Translations under genes and position numbers: made by a program
Origin: UBA668 sp039796575
Lineage (GTDB): Bacteria > Actinomycetota > Acidimicrobiia > Acidimicrobiales > Ilumatobacteraceae
Assembly: GCA_039796575.1 (NCBI GenBank)
Contig: JBDKJP010000016.1
Coordinates: 149,884 to 213,883 of the forward strand
Direction: 5' to 3'
DNA length: 64,000 nucleotides
Notes under the pieces: model-generated
What the model was told of the DNA's origin: nothing
The model's input: only the letters and a program-made list of their open reading frames with translations
Database searches by the model: none
In this document: positions 14,825 through 22,982 of the stretch, one piece after another
Position numbering within the stretch: the first letter of the stretch is position 1
Layout of the letters: each line of letters begins with the position of its first letter

Positions 14825-16236
14825 GCCAGGCTCCTCTCGAGTGCCGCTGCGGCCCGGAACATCGTGGGCTCCTGCAATGTGCCGGCCAGCACCTGCACAC
14901 CGACCGGCAGGCCGTGTGCGCCGGTGCCGTAGGGCACGCTCATGCCCGGGTGGCCGGCGAGGTTGGTGGGGATGGTGTACGTGTCGCAGAGGTACATCGC
15001 GAGCGGGTTGTCGCCCTTGCTGCCGAACTCGAACGCGACACTCGGCGACGTGGGGGTGAGCAGCACGTCGGCGTGCTGATAGGCGCGCTCGAAGTCGTCG
15101 TGGATGAGCCGGCGCACCTTCAGCGCCTTGCCGTAGTAGGCGTCGTAGTAGCCGGCGCTGAGCGCGTAGGTGCCGAGCATGATGCGCCGCTTCACCTCGT
15201 CGCCGAAGCCGGCCTCGCGGGTGGCGCCGTACATCGCGTTGGTGTCGGCCGCGTCGACGCGCAGGCCGTAGCGCACGCCGTCGTAGCGGGCGAGGTTGCT
15301 GCTCGCCTCGGCGGGGGCGATGAGGTAGTACGCGGTGAGGCCGAACGTGAACGCCGGCACCTGCACGTCGACGATGGTGGCGCCCTGCGCCCGCAGCGCG
15401 TCGAACGCCGCCTCGAGCCGCTCCTGCACGTCGGGGTCGGCACCCTCGGGCAGGTCGGTGATGCGGCCGACGCGCAGCCCCTCCACCCCCTGGTCGAGCG
15501 CGGCGACGAGCGACGGGTGCTCCTTCGGGATGCTGGTGCTGTCGTGCGGGTCGTGCCCGCCGATGACGTCGAGCAGCAGCGCCGCGTCCTCCACCGAGTT
15601 GGTGAACGGACCGATCTGGTCGAGGCTGCTGGCGAACGCCACGAGGCCGTAGCGGCTGACGTAGCCGTACGTGGGCTTCACGCCGACCACGCCGCACAGC
15701 GCGGCGGGCTGGCGGATGGAGCCGCCGGTGTCGCTGCCGAGCGACACGTCGCTGAACCCGGCGGCCACCGCGGCGGCGCTGCCACCGCTGCTGCCCCCCG
15801 GCACCCGGCCGGTGTCGTGCGGGTTGCGGGTGGGGCCGAACGCCGAGTTCTCGGTGCTCGAGCCCATCGCGAACTCGTCGAGGTTGGTCTTGCCGATGGC
15901 GACCGCGCCCGTGCGCTTGAGGGTGGCCACCACCGTGCCGTCGTACGGCGGCTTCCATCCCTCGAGGATCTTCGAACTGCACGTGGTGGGCACGCCGCGC
16001 GTGCACATGTTGTCCTTCAGCGCGACGGTGACACCGGCGAGCGGGCCGGGGTCGTCGCCGCGGGCGACGGCCTCGTCGACCGCTGCTGCGGCGGCGCGGG
16101 CCTCGTCGACCATGACGTGGTTGAACGCGTGGATCTCGGGCTCGCGTGCCGCGATGGCCGCGAGGCGCTGCTCGACCAGGTCGGCAGCCTTGACGGTGCC
16201 CGACTTCACGTCGGCGGCGGTGCGTGCGATGCCCAT
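14821..16236 (-). CDS. gatA: Aspartyl/glutamyl-tRNA amidotransferase subunit A
   Basis: 471-aa amidase-signature enzyme that hydrolyses glutamine and channels ammonia to GatB. The Ser-cisSer-Lys machinery is visible: ALKDNM (Lys), GGSSGGSAAAVA (cis-Ser) and SDTGGSIRQPAA (nucleophile Ser). Length and C-terminal loop match GatA rather than other amidases. Its ATG overlaps the last base of the gatC stop (TGATG) and its stop overlaps gatB. Very confident from motifs and operon context. Confidence 0.97.
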   Translation of the reverse strand: MGIARTAADVKSGTVKAADLVEQRLAAIAAREPEIHAFNHVMVDEARAAAAAVDEAVARGDDPGPLAGVTVALKDNMCTRGVPTTCSSKILEGWKPPYDGTVVATLKRTGAVAIGKTNLDEFAMGSSTENSAFGPTRNPHDTGRVPGGSSGGSAAAVAAGFSDVSLGSDTGGSIRQPAALCGVVGVKPTYGYVSRYGLVAFASSLDQIGPFTNSVEDAALLLDVIGGHDPHDSTSIPKEHPSLVAALDQGVEGLRVGRITDLPEGADPDVQERLEAAFDALRAQGATIVDVQVPAFTFGLTAYYLIAPAEASSNLARYDGVRYGLRVDAADTNAMYGATREAGFGDEVKRRIMLGTYALSAGYYDAYYGKALKVRRLIHDDFERAYQHADVLLTPTSPSVAFEFGSKGDNPLAMYLCDTYTIPTNLAGHPGMSVPYGTGAHGLPVGVQVLAGTLQEPTMFRAAAALERSLA

Positions 16237-16538
16237 CAGAGATCGAGCCCGATGATCGGCGGCACGCGGAAGCGGCCGTCCTCGGTGGCGGGCGCCGCGG
16301 CGAGCACCTCGTCGCGGTCGAGGCCCGGCTGCACCACATCGGGGCGCAGCACGTTGACCAACGGGTACGGCTGGGTCATCGGCTCGACGGCGGCCAGGTC
16401 GAGCGCGTCGATGTCGGCGAAGTGCTCGAGCATGCCGTCGAGTTGGACGGTCATGCGGTCGAGCTCCTCGGCGGTCACATCGAGTCGCGACAACCGGGCC
16501 ACCTTGGCGACATCGGCGGCAGAAATGCGGTCGGACAC
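16236..16538 (-). CDS. gatC: Aspartyl/glutamyl-tRNA amidotransferase subunit C
   Basis: 100-aa GatC, the belt that holds GatA and GatB together. It shows the family opening ADVAKVARLSRLDVTAEEL and the conserved tail RPDVVQPGLDRDEVLA with GRFRVPPII. The start is GTG at 16538, set by a TAGGCT box 7 nt upstream; the frame is open further 5' but without homology. First gene of the gatCAB operon, 17 bp beyond the alpha-galactosidase stop, so it has its own promoter rather than depending on that operon. Confidence 0.94.
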   Translation of the reverse strand: MSDRISAADVAKVARLSRLDVTAEELDRMTVQLDGMLEHFADIDALDLAAVEPMTQPYPLVNVLRPDVVQPGLDRDEVLAAAPATEDGRFRVPPIIGLDL

Positions 16539-16545
16539 GACCGCC

Positions 16546-16551
16546 AGCCTA
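16546..16551 (-). promoter_or_regulatory. -10 element TAGGCT, leaderless start of gatC
   Basis: TAGGCT on the minus strand, 7 nt, GTG at 16538. It lies between the alpha-galactosidase stop and gatC, giving gatCAB an independent leaderless start. Confidence 0.6.
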
Positions 16552-16555
16552 CGGG

Positions 16556-18643
16556 TCAGAGGGCGGTGAGGTGGAGGAGAATGCCGCTCTCGGGGTGTTG
16601 CCGCGGCAACTGCACACCGTGGCGCGCGAGCTGCGCGCCCGTGAGCTCGATGCCGCTCTGTGCCCACACCACGTTCGAACCGGGCACCGGCACCTGCTCG
16701 ACGCGGTAGCGGCGGTCGGCGTCGAGACCGGGCAGGCGCAGCGCAGGCGGCAGCAGGCTCATTCCTGCCGTGAGCTGCACGTGGGCGACGAGCGCCTCGC
16801 TGCGGTCGGTGGCGTACACGCCGTGCGCGTGCGACGCGGCGGTCTGGCCGTTGTGCACGGGATCGAACCGCACCGTGTCACCGCCGTGCAGCAGCGGCCG
16901 GAAGCGGCGGTGCAGTTCGATGACGTCGGCGAGCTGGGCGCGCTCGGTGTCGGTGAGCGAGAGCACGTTCCACTCCACACCGAGGTGGCCGAACAGTGCA
17001 CTGATGGCGCGGAACGCGAGCGAATGCACGCGACCGGTGGTGTGCGAACGGGTTGGCCCGATGTGCGCGCCCATCACCTCGGGCGTGATAAACATCGACG
17101 CACCCCACTGGATGGTCTGGCGTTCGAGTGCGTCGTTGCAGTCGCTGGTCCACACACGCTCGGTGCGCTGCAGCACCTCGTGGTCGATGCGTGCGCCACC
17201 GCTGGCGCAGCTCTCGATCTCCACGTTCGGGTGGCGCGAGCGGAGCTCGTCGAGCAGGCGGTAGTACGCCACGGTCTGCGCACGCGTGCCGGCCTTGTCG
17301 TCGGCGCCGCTGCCGTGCACGTGGTTGCGGTTCATGTCCCACTTCACGTACGCCACGTCGTGGTCGCGCAGCAGCGCGTCGAGCTGGCCGAGCACGTGCT
17401 GGTACACACCCTCCTGGGCGAGGTCGAGCACGAGCTGGTTGCGGGCGAGCACCGGCTCGTAGCCGTCGGTGGTGAGCGCCCACTCGGGGTGCGCGCGGTA
17501 CAGGTCGCTGTCGGGGTTCACCATCTCTGGCTCCACCCAGATGCCGAACTCCATGCCCAGCGCGCGCACGTGCTCGATGAGCGGCGCGAGGCCGTTCGGG
17601 TACACCTCGGGCGACACGACCCAGTCGCCGAGGCCACGGGTGTCGTCGCGTCGCGAGCCGAACCAGCCGTCGTCGAGCACGAACCGTTCGATGCCCACCT
17701 CGGCAGCGGCCGACGCGAGCTGTTGCAGGTGCGCGGTGTCGTGCTGGAAGTACACGGCCTCCCAGGTGTTGAGCAGCACCGGTCGGGGCGTGCGCGGCGC
17801 GGCGGGACTGCGGCGCAACGACGCGTGGAAGCCCCACGACGCCGGCGTGAGCCCCTCGCCGTACACGCCGAGCACCAGCGGCGTCTCGTACGTGTCGCCC
17901 GGTTCGAGGCACAGCTCGCCGGGGTGCAGCAGCTCGCCACCCTGCACGTACCGACGGCCGTCGGGCATGGCCTCGGCGTGGAGCAGGTGGTTGCCGCTCC
18001 ACGCGACGTGCACGCCCCACACGTCGCCCGACCACTCGCCGAAGCCCACAGAGCCGGCGAACAGCAGCGGCGGGTGCTCGTGCGACGTGCGACCGGCGCG
18101 GTTCTCGGTGAGGAACACACCGCTCCCCCAGTCGCGGCGCACCGGGTGCAGCTCGCGGGTCCAGCGACCGTCGAACGTGAGCAGCTCGGCGGCGTGCGAC
18201 GGCAGCGGCAGCGTGGGGTGCAATGCGTCGAGCAGGTAGCGCGTGTCGCCGTCGTTGGTGAGCGCGACGCGCACGGCGAGCACGTCGTCGAGCGTGATGG
18301 TGGTGACCATGCGCAGCTGCGCCACCGTGTCGACGGCCTCCACGCGCAGCCCGCCGTCGAGGCGCTCGAGGGCGTGGGTGCGGAACCGCGGCGCCCAGTG
18401 ACGGCCGCCCTTGCGCGAGCCCTGCAGGCCGGGCCGACCCTGGAAGCCGGAGCCGTGCTCGGGCACCACGGTGATCGGTGCCACCACGTCGAGCGAGCCC
18501 TGCTGCGGCGGCCGGGCGAGCGCCTGCACCACGGAGTCGAGGTCGGCGACGTCGCCGAGCGGCGCGCCCCAGTAGACCACCGTGGGCGCGCCGGTGGACT
18601 CGTCGATCACGGCGTCGGCCCGTGTGCCGCGCAGATGGATCAT
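16556..18643 (-). CDS. Alpha-galactosidase, glycoside hydrolase family 36
   Basis: 695 aa, full length for GH36. N-terminal beta-sandwich to about residue 290, then a TIM barrel containing LDDGWFGSRRDD, GIWVEPEMVNPDSDLY, the nucleophile Asp in YVKWDMNR (about residue 433), ESCASGGARID, and the acid/base Asp in TSDCNDA (about residue 500). It removes terminal alpha-1,6-galactose from melibiose, raffinose or stachyose. No signal peptide, so it acts in the cytosol on imported sugars. Last gene of the operon that also encodes the sugar-binding protein and two permeases, 6 bp after the second permease. Assignment is firm; preferred sugar is inferred. Confidence 0.95.
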   Translation of the reverse strand: MIHLRGTRADAVIDESTGAPTVVYWGAPLGDVADLDSVVQALARPPQQGSLDVVAPITVVPEHGSGFQGRPGLQGSRKGGRHWAPRFRTHALERLDGGLRVEAVDTVAQLRMVTTITLDDVLAVRVALTNDGDTRYLLDALHPTLPLPSHAAELLTFDGRWTRELHPVRRDWGSGVFLTENRAGRTSHEHPPLLFAGSVGFGEWSGDVWGVHVAWSGNHLLHAEAMPDGRRYVQGGELLHPGELCLEPGDTYETPLVLGVYGEGLTPASWGFHASLRRSPAAPRTPRPVLLNTWEAVYFQHDTAHLQQLASAAAEVGIERFVLDDGWFGSRRDDTRGLGDWVVSPEVYPNGLAPLIEHVRALGMEFGIWVEPEMVNPDSDLYRAHPEWALTTDGYEPVLARNQLVLDLAQEGVYQHVLGQLDALLRDHDVAYVKWDMNRNHVHGSGADDKAGTRAQTVAYYRLLDELRSRHPNVEIESCASGGARIDHEVLQRTERVWTSDCNDALERQTIQWGASMFITPEVMGAHIGPTRSHTTGRVHSLAFRAISALFGHLGVEWNVLSLTDTERAQLADVIELHRRFRPLLHGGDTVRFDPVHNGQTAASHAHGVYATDRSEALVAHVQLTAGMSLLPPALRLPGLDADRRYRVEQVPVPGSNVVWAQSGIELTGAQLARHGVQLPRQHPESGILLHLTAL

Positions 18644-18649
18644 GTGGTG

Positions 18650-19534
18650 CTACCCCTTGTTGGCGCCCAGCGTGAGACCGCTGATGAACTGCTTCTGCAG
18701 CGCAAGGTAGACGGCCAACGTGGGCAAGGCGATCATCATCGATGCCGCGGCGATGAGGTTGTAGTCGCTCGCGTACTGCCCGTTGAGCACCGAGATCGAC
18801 GACGTGATGGGCTTCTGGTCGCCCTGCTGCAGCAGCACGTTGCCCCAGAAGAAGTCGTTGTACAGCCACGTGAACTCGAGCGTCGCGAGCGCGGCGAACG
18901 CCGGACGGCACAGCGGCAGGATGATCTGCCAGTACTGCCGCCACACGCTGGCGCCGTCGACCATGGCCGCCTCACCGAGCTCCTTCGGGATGGTCTTCAT
19001 GTAGTTCGAGAGCACGAACGTGCAGAAGCCCGTCTGGAAAGCGACGTGGATGAGGATGACCGCGACCTTCGTGCCGAGCAGCGTGCCGGTGTTGGTGTCG
19101 CTCAGCAGGTCGGGCCACGGGGTCTTCTTGAAGATCTGGAACAGCGGCTGGAAGATGACCTGCTGCGGCATCAGGTTGCCGGCGGTGAACAGCACCAGGA
19201 AGAACACGTTGAACTTCCACGAGTACCGCGAGCACGCGTACGCCACCATGCTCGAGAGCATCAGGATGAGCACGAGTGCCGGGATGGTGATGAACATCGT
19301 GTTCCCGAAGTGCTGCCAGATGGCGCCGACGCGCCACGCCTCGCGGTAGTTGTCGAGCGTGAGCGCCTCGGGCCACGAGAACGGGCCGTTCTGCAACGTG
19401 TCGGACTCGAAGTACCGGAACGACGACAGCAGCGCCATGGCCATCGGCAGCACCCACACGACGGCGATGAGCGACAGCAGCACCGTGAGGGAGATCTTCT
19501 TGCCGCGGCTGAGCCCCACCTCGTTGCTGCTCAT
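18650..19534 (-). CDS. Carbohydrate ABC transporter permease (MalG type)
   Basis: 294-aa inner-membrane permease with six predicted helices. The EAA loop that contacts the ATPase reads EAAMVDGASVWRQYWQIILP, and the first helix follows GKKISLTVLLSLIAVVWVLP. It pairs with the MalF-type permease just upstream, whose stop its ATG overlaps by 4 nt. Imports oligosaccharide for the alpha-galactosidase encoded next door. The ATPase for the system is probably the MsmK-like protein in the divergent operon, since none is encoded here. Confidence 0.93.
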   Translation of the reverse strand: MSSNEVGLSRGKKISLTVLLSLIAVVWVLPMAMALLSSFRYFESDTLQNGPFSWPEALTLDNYREAWRVGAIWQHFGNTMFITIPALVLILMLSSMVAYACSRYSWKFNVFFLVLFTAGNLMPQQVIFQPLFQIFKKTPWPDLLSDTNTGTLLGTKVAVILIHVAFQTGFCTFVLSNYMKTIPKELGEAAMVDGASVWRQYWQIILPLCRPAFAALATLEFTWLYNDFFWGNVLLQQGDQKPITSSISVLNGQYASDYNLIAAASMMIALPTLAVYLALQKQFISGLTLGANKG

Positions 19535-20511
19535 GACTCGCTCTCCCGGAAGTTGTTGATGACGTACCAGATGATGAAGCCGATGCAGAGCAGGAACAGC
19601 ACCATGCCGTAGGCCGAGCCGATGCCGACGCGACCGCCACCCTCACCCATGAGCGAGTTGGTGACGAGCGTGCCCATCACCTCGGTGCCGCGTGGCTCGC
19701 TGAGTGCGGCGACGATGTCGTACGCACGCAACGCCTCGATGACGGTGATGACCGCCACCACGACGTTGATGGGCTTCAGCCCGGGGAACACGACGCGACG
19801 GAACGTCTGCCACTCGGTGCAGCCGTCGATGGCGGCGGCCTCGCGCAGCGACGGGTCGAAGCTCTTCAGGCCCGCCAGGTAGAGCACCATGATGTAGCCG
19901 ATGTGCCGCCACGCCATGGCGATGAGCAGTGCGGCGAAGTTGCGCGACAGCCCGAGCGGGAAGTCGAGGAACGGGAAGTTGATCTCGAAGATCTTGGTCT
20001 GGTCGCCGACGAAGTCGATCGGGTCGCCGGGCCAGATGATGTTGAGCAGGCCGGTGTCGCGGCCGAACATCACGCTCTTCCAGATGAAGCCCACGACGGC
20101 GACCGACAGCACGACCGGGAAGTAGTACGTGCTCTGGTAGAAGCGCGTGCCCTTCAGGTTCTTGTCGAGCAGGTACGCCAACCCGATGCCGATGGCGGAG
20201 CAGAAGAACAGCCACACGATGAGCACGAGGTTGTTGAACAGCGCCGGGAACAACTGGTTGTCGAAGATCGTGAAGATCTGCCAGTAGTTGCGGAAGCCGA
20301 CGAACTCGGCGCTGCTGATGGGCGTGACGTTGTCCCACTCCATGAAGGAGAGGACACCGGTGAGGATGGCCGGGATCCAGACGAGGACGATGTGCAGGAA
20401 GGCCGGCACGCCGACCATCACCGACAGCACGATCTTGTCGTTGCGGCTCAGTTGCGAAAACCGACGGCGGCGCCCCACAGGGGGCGCCGCCTCGGCAATG
20501 TCGGTGGACAT
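19531..20511 (-). CDS. Carbohydrate ABC transporter permease (MalF type)
   Basis: 326-aa integral membrane protein with a cytosolic N-terminus, six predicted helices and the EAA loop EAAAIDGCTEWQTFRRVVFP. It forms the translocation channel with the MalG-type permease. The gene begins 13 bp after the binding-protein gene and overlaps the next gene by 4 nt. The long loop after helix 2 (residues about 150-200, with FPFLDFPLGLSRNF) is characteristic of sugar MalF-type proteins without the large MalF P2 domain. Role: oligosaccharide uptake, probably alpha-galactosides. Confidence 0.93.
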   Translation of the reverse strand: MSTDIAEAAPPVGRRRRFSQLSRNDKIVLSVMVGVPAFLHIVLVWIPAILTGVLSFMEWDNVTPISSAEFVGFRNYWQIFTIFDNQLFPALFNNLVLIVWLFFCSAIGIGLAYLLDKNLKGTRFYQSTYYFPVVLSVAVVGFIWKSVMFGRDTGLLNIIWPGDPIDFVGDQTKIFEINFPFLDFPLGLSRNFAALLIAMAWRHIGYIMVLYLAGLKSFDPSLREAAAIDGCTEWQTFRRVVFPGLKPINVVVAVITVIEALRAYDIVAALSEPRGTEVMGTLVTNSLMGEGGGRVGIGSAYGMVLFLLCIGFIIWYVINNFRESES

Positions 20512-20524
20512 CAGCAGTGACCGG

Positions 20525-21901
20525 TCACTCGAAGGTGTAGGTCTGCTTCTGCTCTTCGACGGTGGCGAGCACCGAGTCGATGCTGGTCGGGTCGGCGAGG
20601 AAGTCCTGCAGGGCCTTGCCGACGACCTTGGCCGCGAAGTCCGGGTCGGTGTCGCGGTCGAGGAACTGGGCGATGTACTTCGCCGAGCCGACGAGCTCGG
20701 CCGACTTCTGCTGCAGGGCGTTGTAGCCGGCCGTGTTGGCCTTGCTGTTCGCCGCGACGACCGCCGGGTTCACACCGATGTAGGCGTCGATCGAGGCAGC
20801 GGCGCCCATGGCACCGAGCAGCGCCTTCGCGCCGGCCTCGTTCTTCGGCGACTTCGCCATCATGAACCCGTCGATCGGGGCCTCGACCGCGTCCTGGCCG
20901 TGGGCCGGATCGATCTCGGGGAAGGCGAAGAAGTCGATGTCGTCGATGATCTCCTGCGCCGCCGGGTCGGTGGTCGGGTCGAAGTTGCTGGTGACGAAGG
21001 TGCCCAGCAGGTACATGCCGGTCTCCTTGTTGCCGAGCGCCGTGGCGGCGTCCTGCCAGGTGCGACCGTTCACGTCGGGCTGGTAGTAGTCGAGGATGGT
21101 CGACCAGTTGGTGAAGACCTGCTTCACCTTGTCGTCGGTCCAGCTCTCCTTGCCGCCCATGAGCGACACGTGGAAGTCGTAGCCGTTGGTGCGCAGGTTG
21201 ATCATGTCGAACATGCCCATCTGCGGCCAGCCACCGTCGTTGGCGGCGGAGAACGGCGTGATGCCGTCGGCCTTCATCTTCTCGCAGAGCGCCAGGAGGT
21301 CGTCCCACGTGGTGGGGACTTCGTAGCCCTTCTCCTCGAACAGGCTCTTCCGGTAGTGGATGGCCCAGGGGTAGAAGTAGAACGGCACGAAGTACTGCTT
21401 GCCGTCGAGGCCGGTCGAGGCGTTCTTGAAGCCCTCGCTCATGTCGGTGAGGCCGGTCCACACGTCGGAGATGTCGCCGACGACGCCCTTGCCCGCGAAC
21501 GCACGCATGCGGTAGCCGGCGAACCAGCAGACCACGTCGTCGGGCTGCTGGATGTAGGTGTTGAAGTTCTCCTGGTACGAGTTGTGGTCGACCGTGTTGA
21601 TCTTCACGTCGAGGCCGGTGGCGGCGATGGCCGCCGCGATGGCTTCGCTGTCCTTGGGGTCGGAGTAGTTCGAGCCGAAGGTGACCTCGCCGAGGTCGCC
21701 GCCGCCACCGGCGGCCGTGGTCTCGGTGCCACCGCTGGTGCCACCCGTGGTGCCCTCGCTGCCTTCGCTGTCGTCGTCACCGCAGGCGGCCAGCACGACG
21801 GCACCGCCGACGGCGGCAGCGCCCGCGAGCAGCGTGCGACGCGAGACCAGCGAGAAGCCGACCTCGGACGGGCTCGGAGATGATTCGTAGTTCCCGGACA
21901 T
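20525..21901 (-). CDS. Extracellular sugar-binding lipoprotein of ABC transporter
   Basis: 458 aa. The N-terminus carries a twin-arginine type signal, SRRTLLAGAAAVGGAVVLAAC, ending in a lipobox cysteine, followed by a Gly/Thr/acid-rich linker. The mature part is a family 1 solute-binding protein: YQENFNTYIQQPDDVVCWFAGYRMRAF region, WAIHYRKSLFEEKGYEVPTTW region and EAPIDGFMMAKSPKN. It captures sugar outside the membrane and presents it to the two permeases. Start ATG at 21901 is supported by a purine-rich GAGGGGGAG ribosome site; upstream in-frame codons overlap the promoter region and show no homology. First gene of the operon; TTGACA/GAAGTT promoter and a palindrome lie 57-93 bp upstream. 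Confidence 0.93.
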   Translation of the reverse strand: MSGNYESSPSPSEVGFSLVSRRTLLAGAAAVGGAVVLAACGDDDSEGSEGTTGGTSGGTETTAAGGGGDLGEVTFGSNYSDPKDSEAIAAAIAATGLDVKINTVDHNSYQENFNTYIQQPDDVVCWFAGYRMRAFAGKGVVGDISDVWTGLTDMSEGFKNASTGLDGKQYFVPFYFYPWAIHYRKSLFEEKGYEVPTTWDDLLALCEKMKADGITPFSAANDGGWPQMGMFDMINLRTNGYDFHVSLMGGKESWTDDKVKQVFTNWSTILDYYQPDVNGRTWQDAATALGNKETGMYLLGTFVTSNFDPTTDPAAQEIIDDIDFFAFPEIDPAHGQDAVEAPIDGFMMAKSPKNEAGAKALLGAMGAAASIDAYIGVNPAVVAANSKANTAGYNALQQKSAELVGSAKYIAQFLDRDTDPDFAAKVVGKALQDFLADPTSIDSVLATVEEQKQTYTFE

Positions 21902-21957
21902 CGCTCCCCCTCTGGAGTGTGTGGTGATGGAACGCCGGAAATGCCCACCGGCGCAAC

Positions 21958-21975
21958 GTGAGGAGAACTTCTCAC
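21958..21975. promoter_or_regulatory. Palindrome overlapping sugar-operon -10 box (operator candidate)
   Basis: GTGAG at 21958-21962 and CTCAC at 21971-21975 frame a nested perfect palindrome GAGAA-C-TTCTC at 21963-21973. It covers the -10 hexamer of the binding-protein promoter, a position expected for a repressor such as the divergently encoded DeoR protein. Confidence 0.45.
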
Positions 21976-21994
21976 GGAATTCACCAGGTGTCAA
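21966..21994 (-). promoter_or_regulatory. Promoter of alpha-galactoside uptake operon
   Basis: Minus strand: TTGACA (21994-21989), 17-bp spacer, GAAGTT (21971-21966). The predicted transcript has a leader of about 60 nt with a ribosome site, unlike the leaderless genes nearby. Confidence 0.5.
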
Positions 21995-22008
21995 GGTCGA
22001 TGTGCGAA

Positions 22009-22084
22009 AAACGAACACCATTCCCGCGGTTTGACCCAGATTCGCACAGATGCTGTGTGATGTTGACTCGTTCTTGGTTCGTTT
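22009..22084. promoter_or_regulatory. Inverted octamer pair in divergent intergenic region
   Basis: AAACGAAC at 22009-22016 and its complement GTTCGTTT at 22077-22084 lie 60 bp apart between the divergent sugar genes. Between them is an imperfect palindrome centred at 22051 (CACAG-ATG-CTGTG). Paired half-sites of this sort suit a DeoR-family repressor that loops DNA. Seen: the repeats; inferred: the binding. Confidence 0.4.
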
Positions 22085-22087
22085 CTG

Positions 22088-22116
22088 TTGACTTGAGGGA
22101 CGTGTTCGTGCAACCT
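22088..22116 (+). promoter_or_regulatory. Promoter of DeoR-regulator operon
   Basis: TTGACT (22088-22093), 17-bp spacer, CAACCT (22111-22116). The -10 is 8 nt before ATG 22125 and 2 nt before ATG 22119, so a leaderless start at 22125 fits best. Confidence 0.52.
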
Positions 22117-22124
22117 TCATGGCG

Positions 22125-22982
22125 ATGAGCGACGATCAGACACCTGCCGACCTCGGGTCGTCGCGTGCCCTCGCTCGCCAACGTCACGAGGTCATCGTGG
22201 CCGAGGTGCGCCGCCGCGGTGCCGTGCGCGTCACCGAGCTCGCCACCCTGCTCGGCGTCAGCGACATGACCGTGCGCCGCGACCTCGAGGTCCTCGACGA
22301 GGCCGGTCTGGTCGACAAGGTGCACGGTGGCGCCACCCTGCGCGACGAACGCACCAGTGACGAGCCCGGCTTCGAGGCGAAGTCGCTGCGCAACACCCGC
22401 GAGAAGCACGCCATCGCGCTGTCGGCCGCGTCGTTCGTCCGCCCGGGCCAGGCCATCGGCATCACCGCCGGCACCACCACCTGGCAGATGGCGTACCACA
22501 TCGTCGACATCGCCAACCTCACGGTCGTCACCAACTCGGTGCGCGTCGCCGACGTGCTGCACCAGTCGCGCCGCGACGACCGCACCGTGGTGCTCACCGG
22601 CGGTGTGCGCACCCCCTCCGACGCACTCGTCGGTCCCGTCGCCGTGGGCGCACTGCGCTCGCTGCACCTCGACTCGGTGTTCATGGGCGTGCACGGCATG
22701 TCCGAGCGCGCCGGGTTCACCACCCCCAACCTGATGGAGGCCGAGACGAACCGTGCGTTCGTCGACGCCACCGAGCACCTCGTGGTCCTCGCCGACCACA
22801 CCAAGTGGGGCATCACCGGGCTCAGCTCGATGGCGCCACTGCACCGCGCCGCGGTGCTCATCACCGATGGGGGCCTGCCGGCCGCCGCCAACGCCATGCT
22901 CGGAGAGCACATCGGCCGGGTCGTCCTCGCCGACACCAGCTTCTCCGACGACGACACGACGCACGAGCGCAGGAGGGCCTGA
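22125..22982 (+). CDS. DeoR/GlpR-family transcriptional regulator
   Basis: 285-aa sugar-metabolism repressor. An N-terminal winged helix-turn-helix (RVTELATLLGVSDMTVRRDL, about residues 35-54) leads into the DeoR sensor domain with IGITAGTTTWQMA, VVTNSVRVADVL and a C-terminal VLADTSF-type motif. Such proteins release DNA when a phosphorylated sugar binds. Encoded divergently from the transporter and alpha-galactosidase operon and co-transcribed with the ATPase and galT, so it most likely controls both. Two ATGs six bases apart (22119 and 22125) are possible; 22125 fits the promoter spacing. Confidence 0.92.
   Translation: MSDDQTPADLGSSRALARQRHEVIVAEVRRRGAVRVTELATLLGVSDMTVRRDLEVLDEAGLVDKVHGGATLRDERTSDEPGFEAKSLRNTREKHAIALSAASFVRPGQAIGITAGTTTWQMAYHIVDIANLTVVTNSVRVADVLHQSRRDDRTVVLTGGVRTPSDALVGPVAVGALRSLHLDSVFMGVHGMSERAGFTTPNLMEAETNRAFVDATEHLVVLADHTKWGITGLSSMAPLHRAAVLITDGGLPAAANAMLGEHIGRVVLADTSFSDDDTTHERRRA

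Noticed and set aside
12500..14932. 810-codon plus-strand frame across the lipoprotein and gatB
   Set aside because: Shadow frame opposite genuine genes; composition and lack of motifs argue against coding.
14825..16339. Upstream extension of the gatB frame through gatA
   Set aside because: It runs in another frame across gatA, whose catalytic triad is intact; ATG 14824 starts exactly at the conserved GatB N-terminus.
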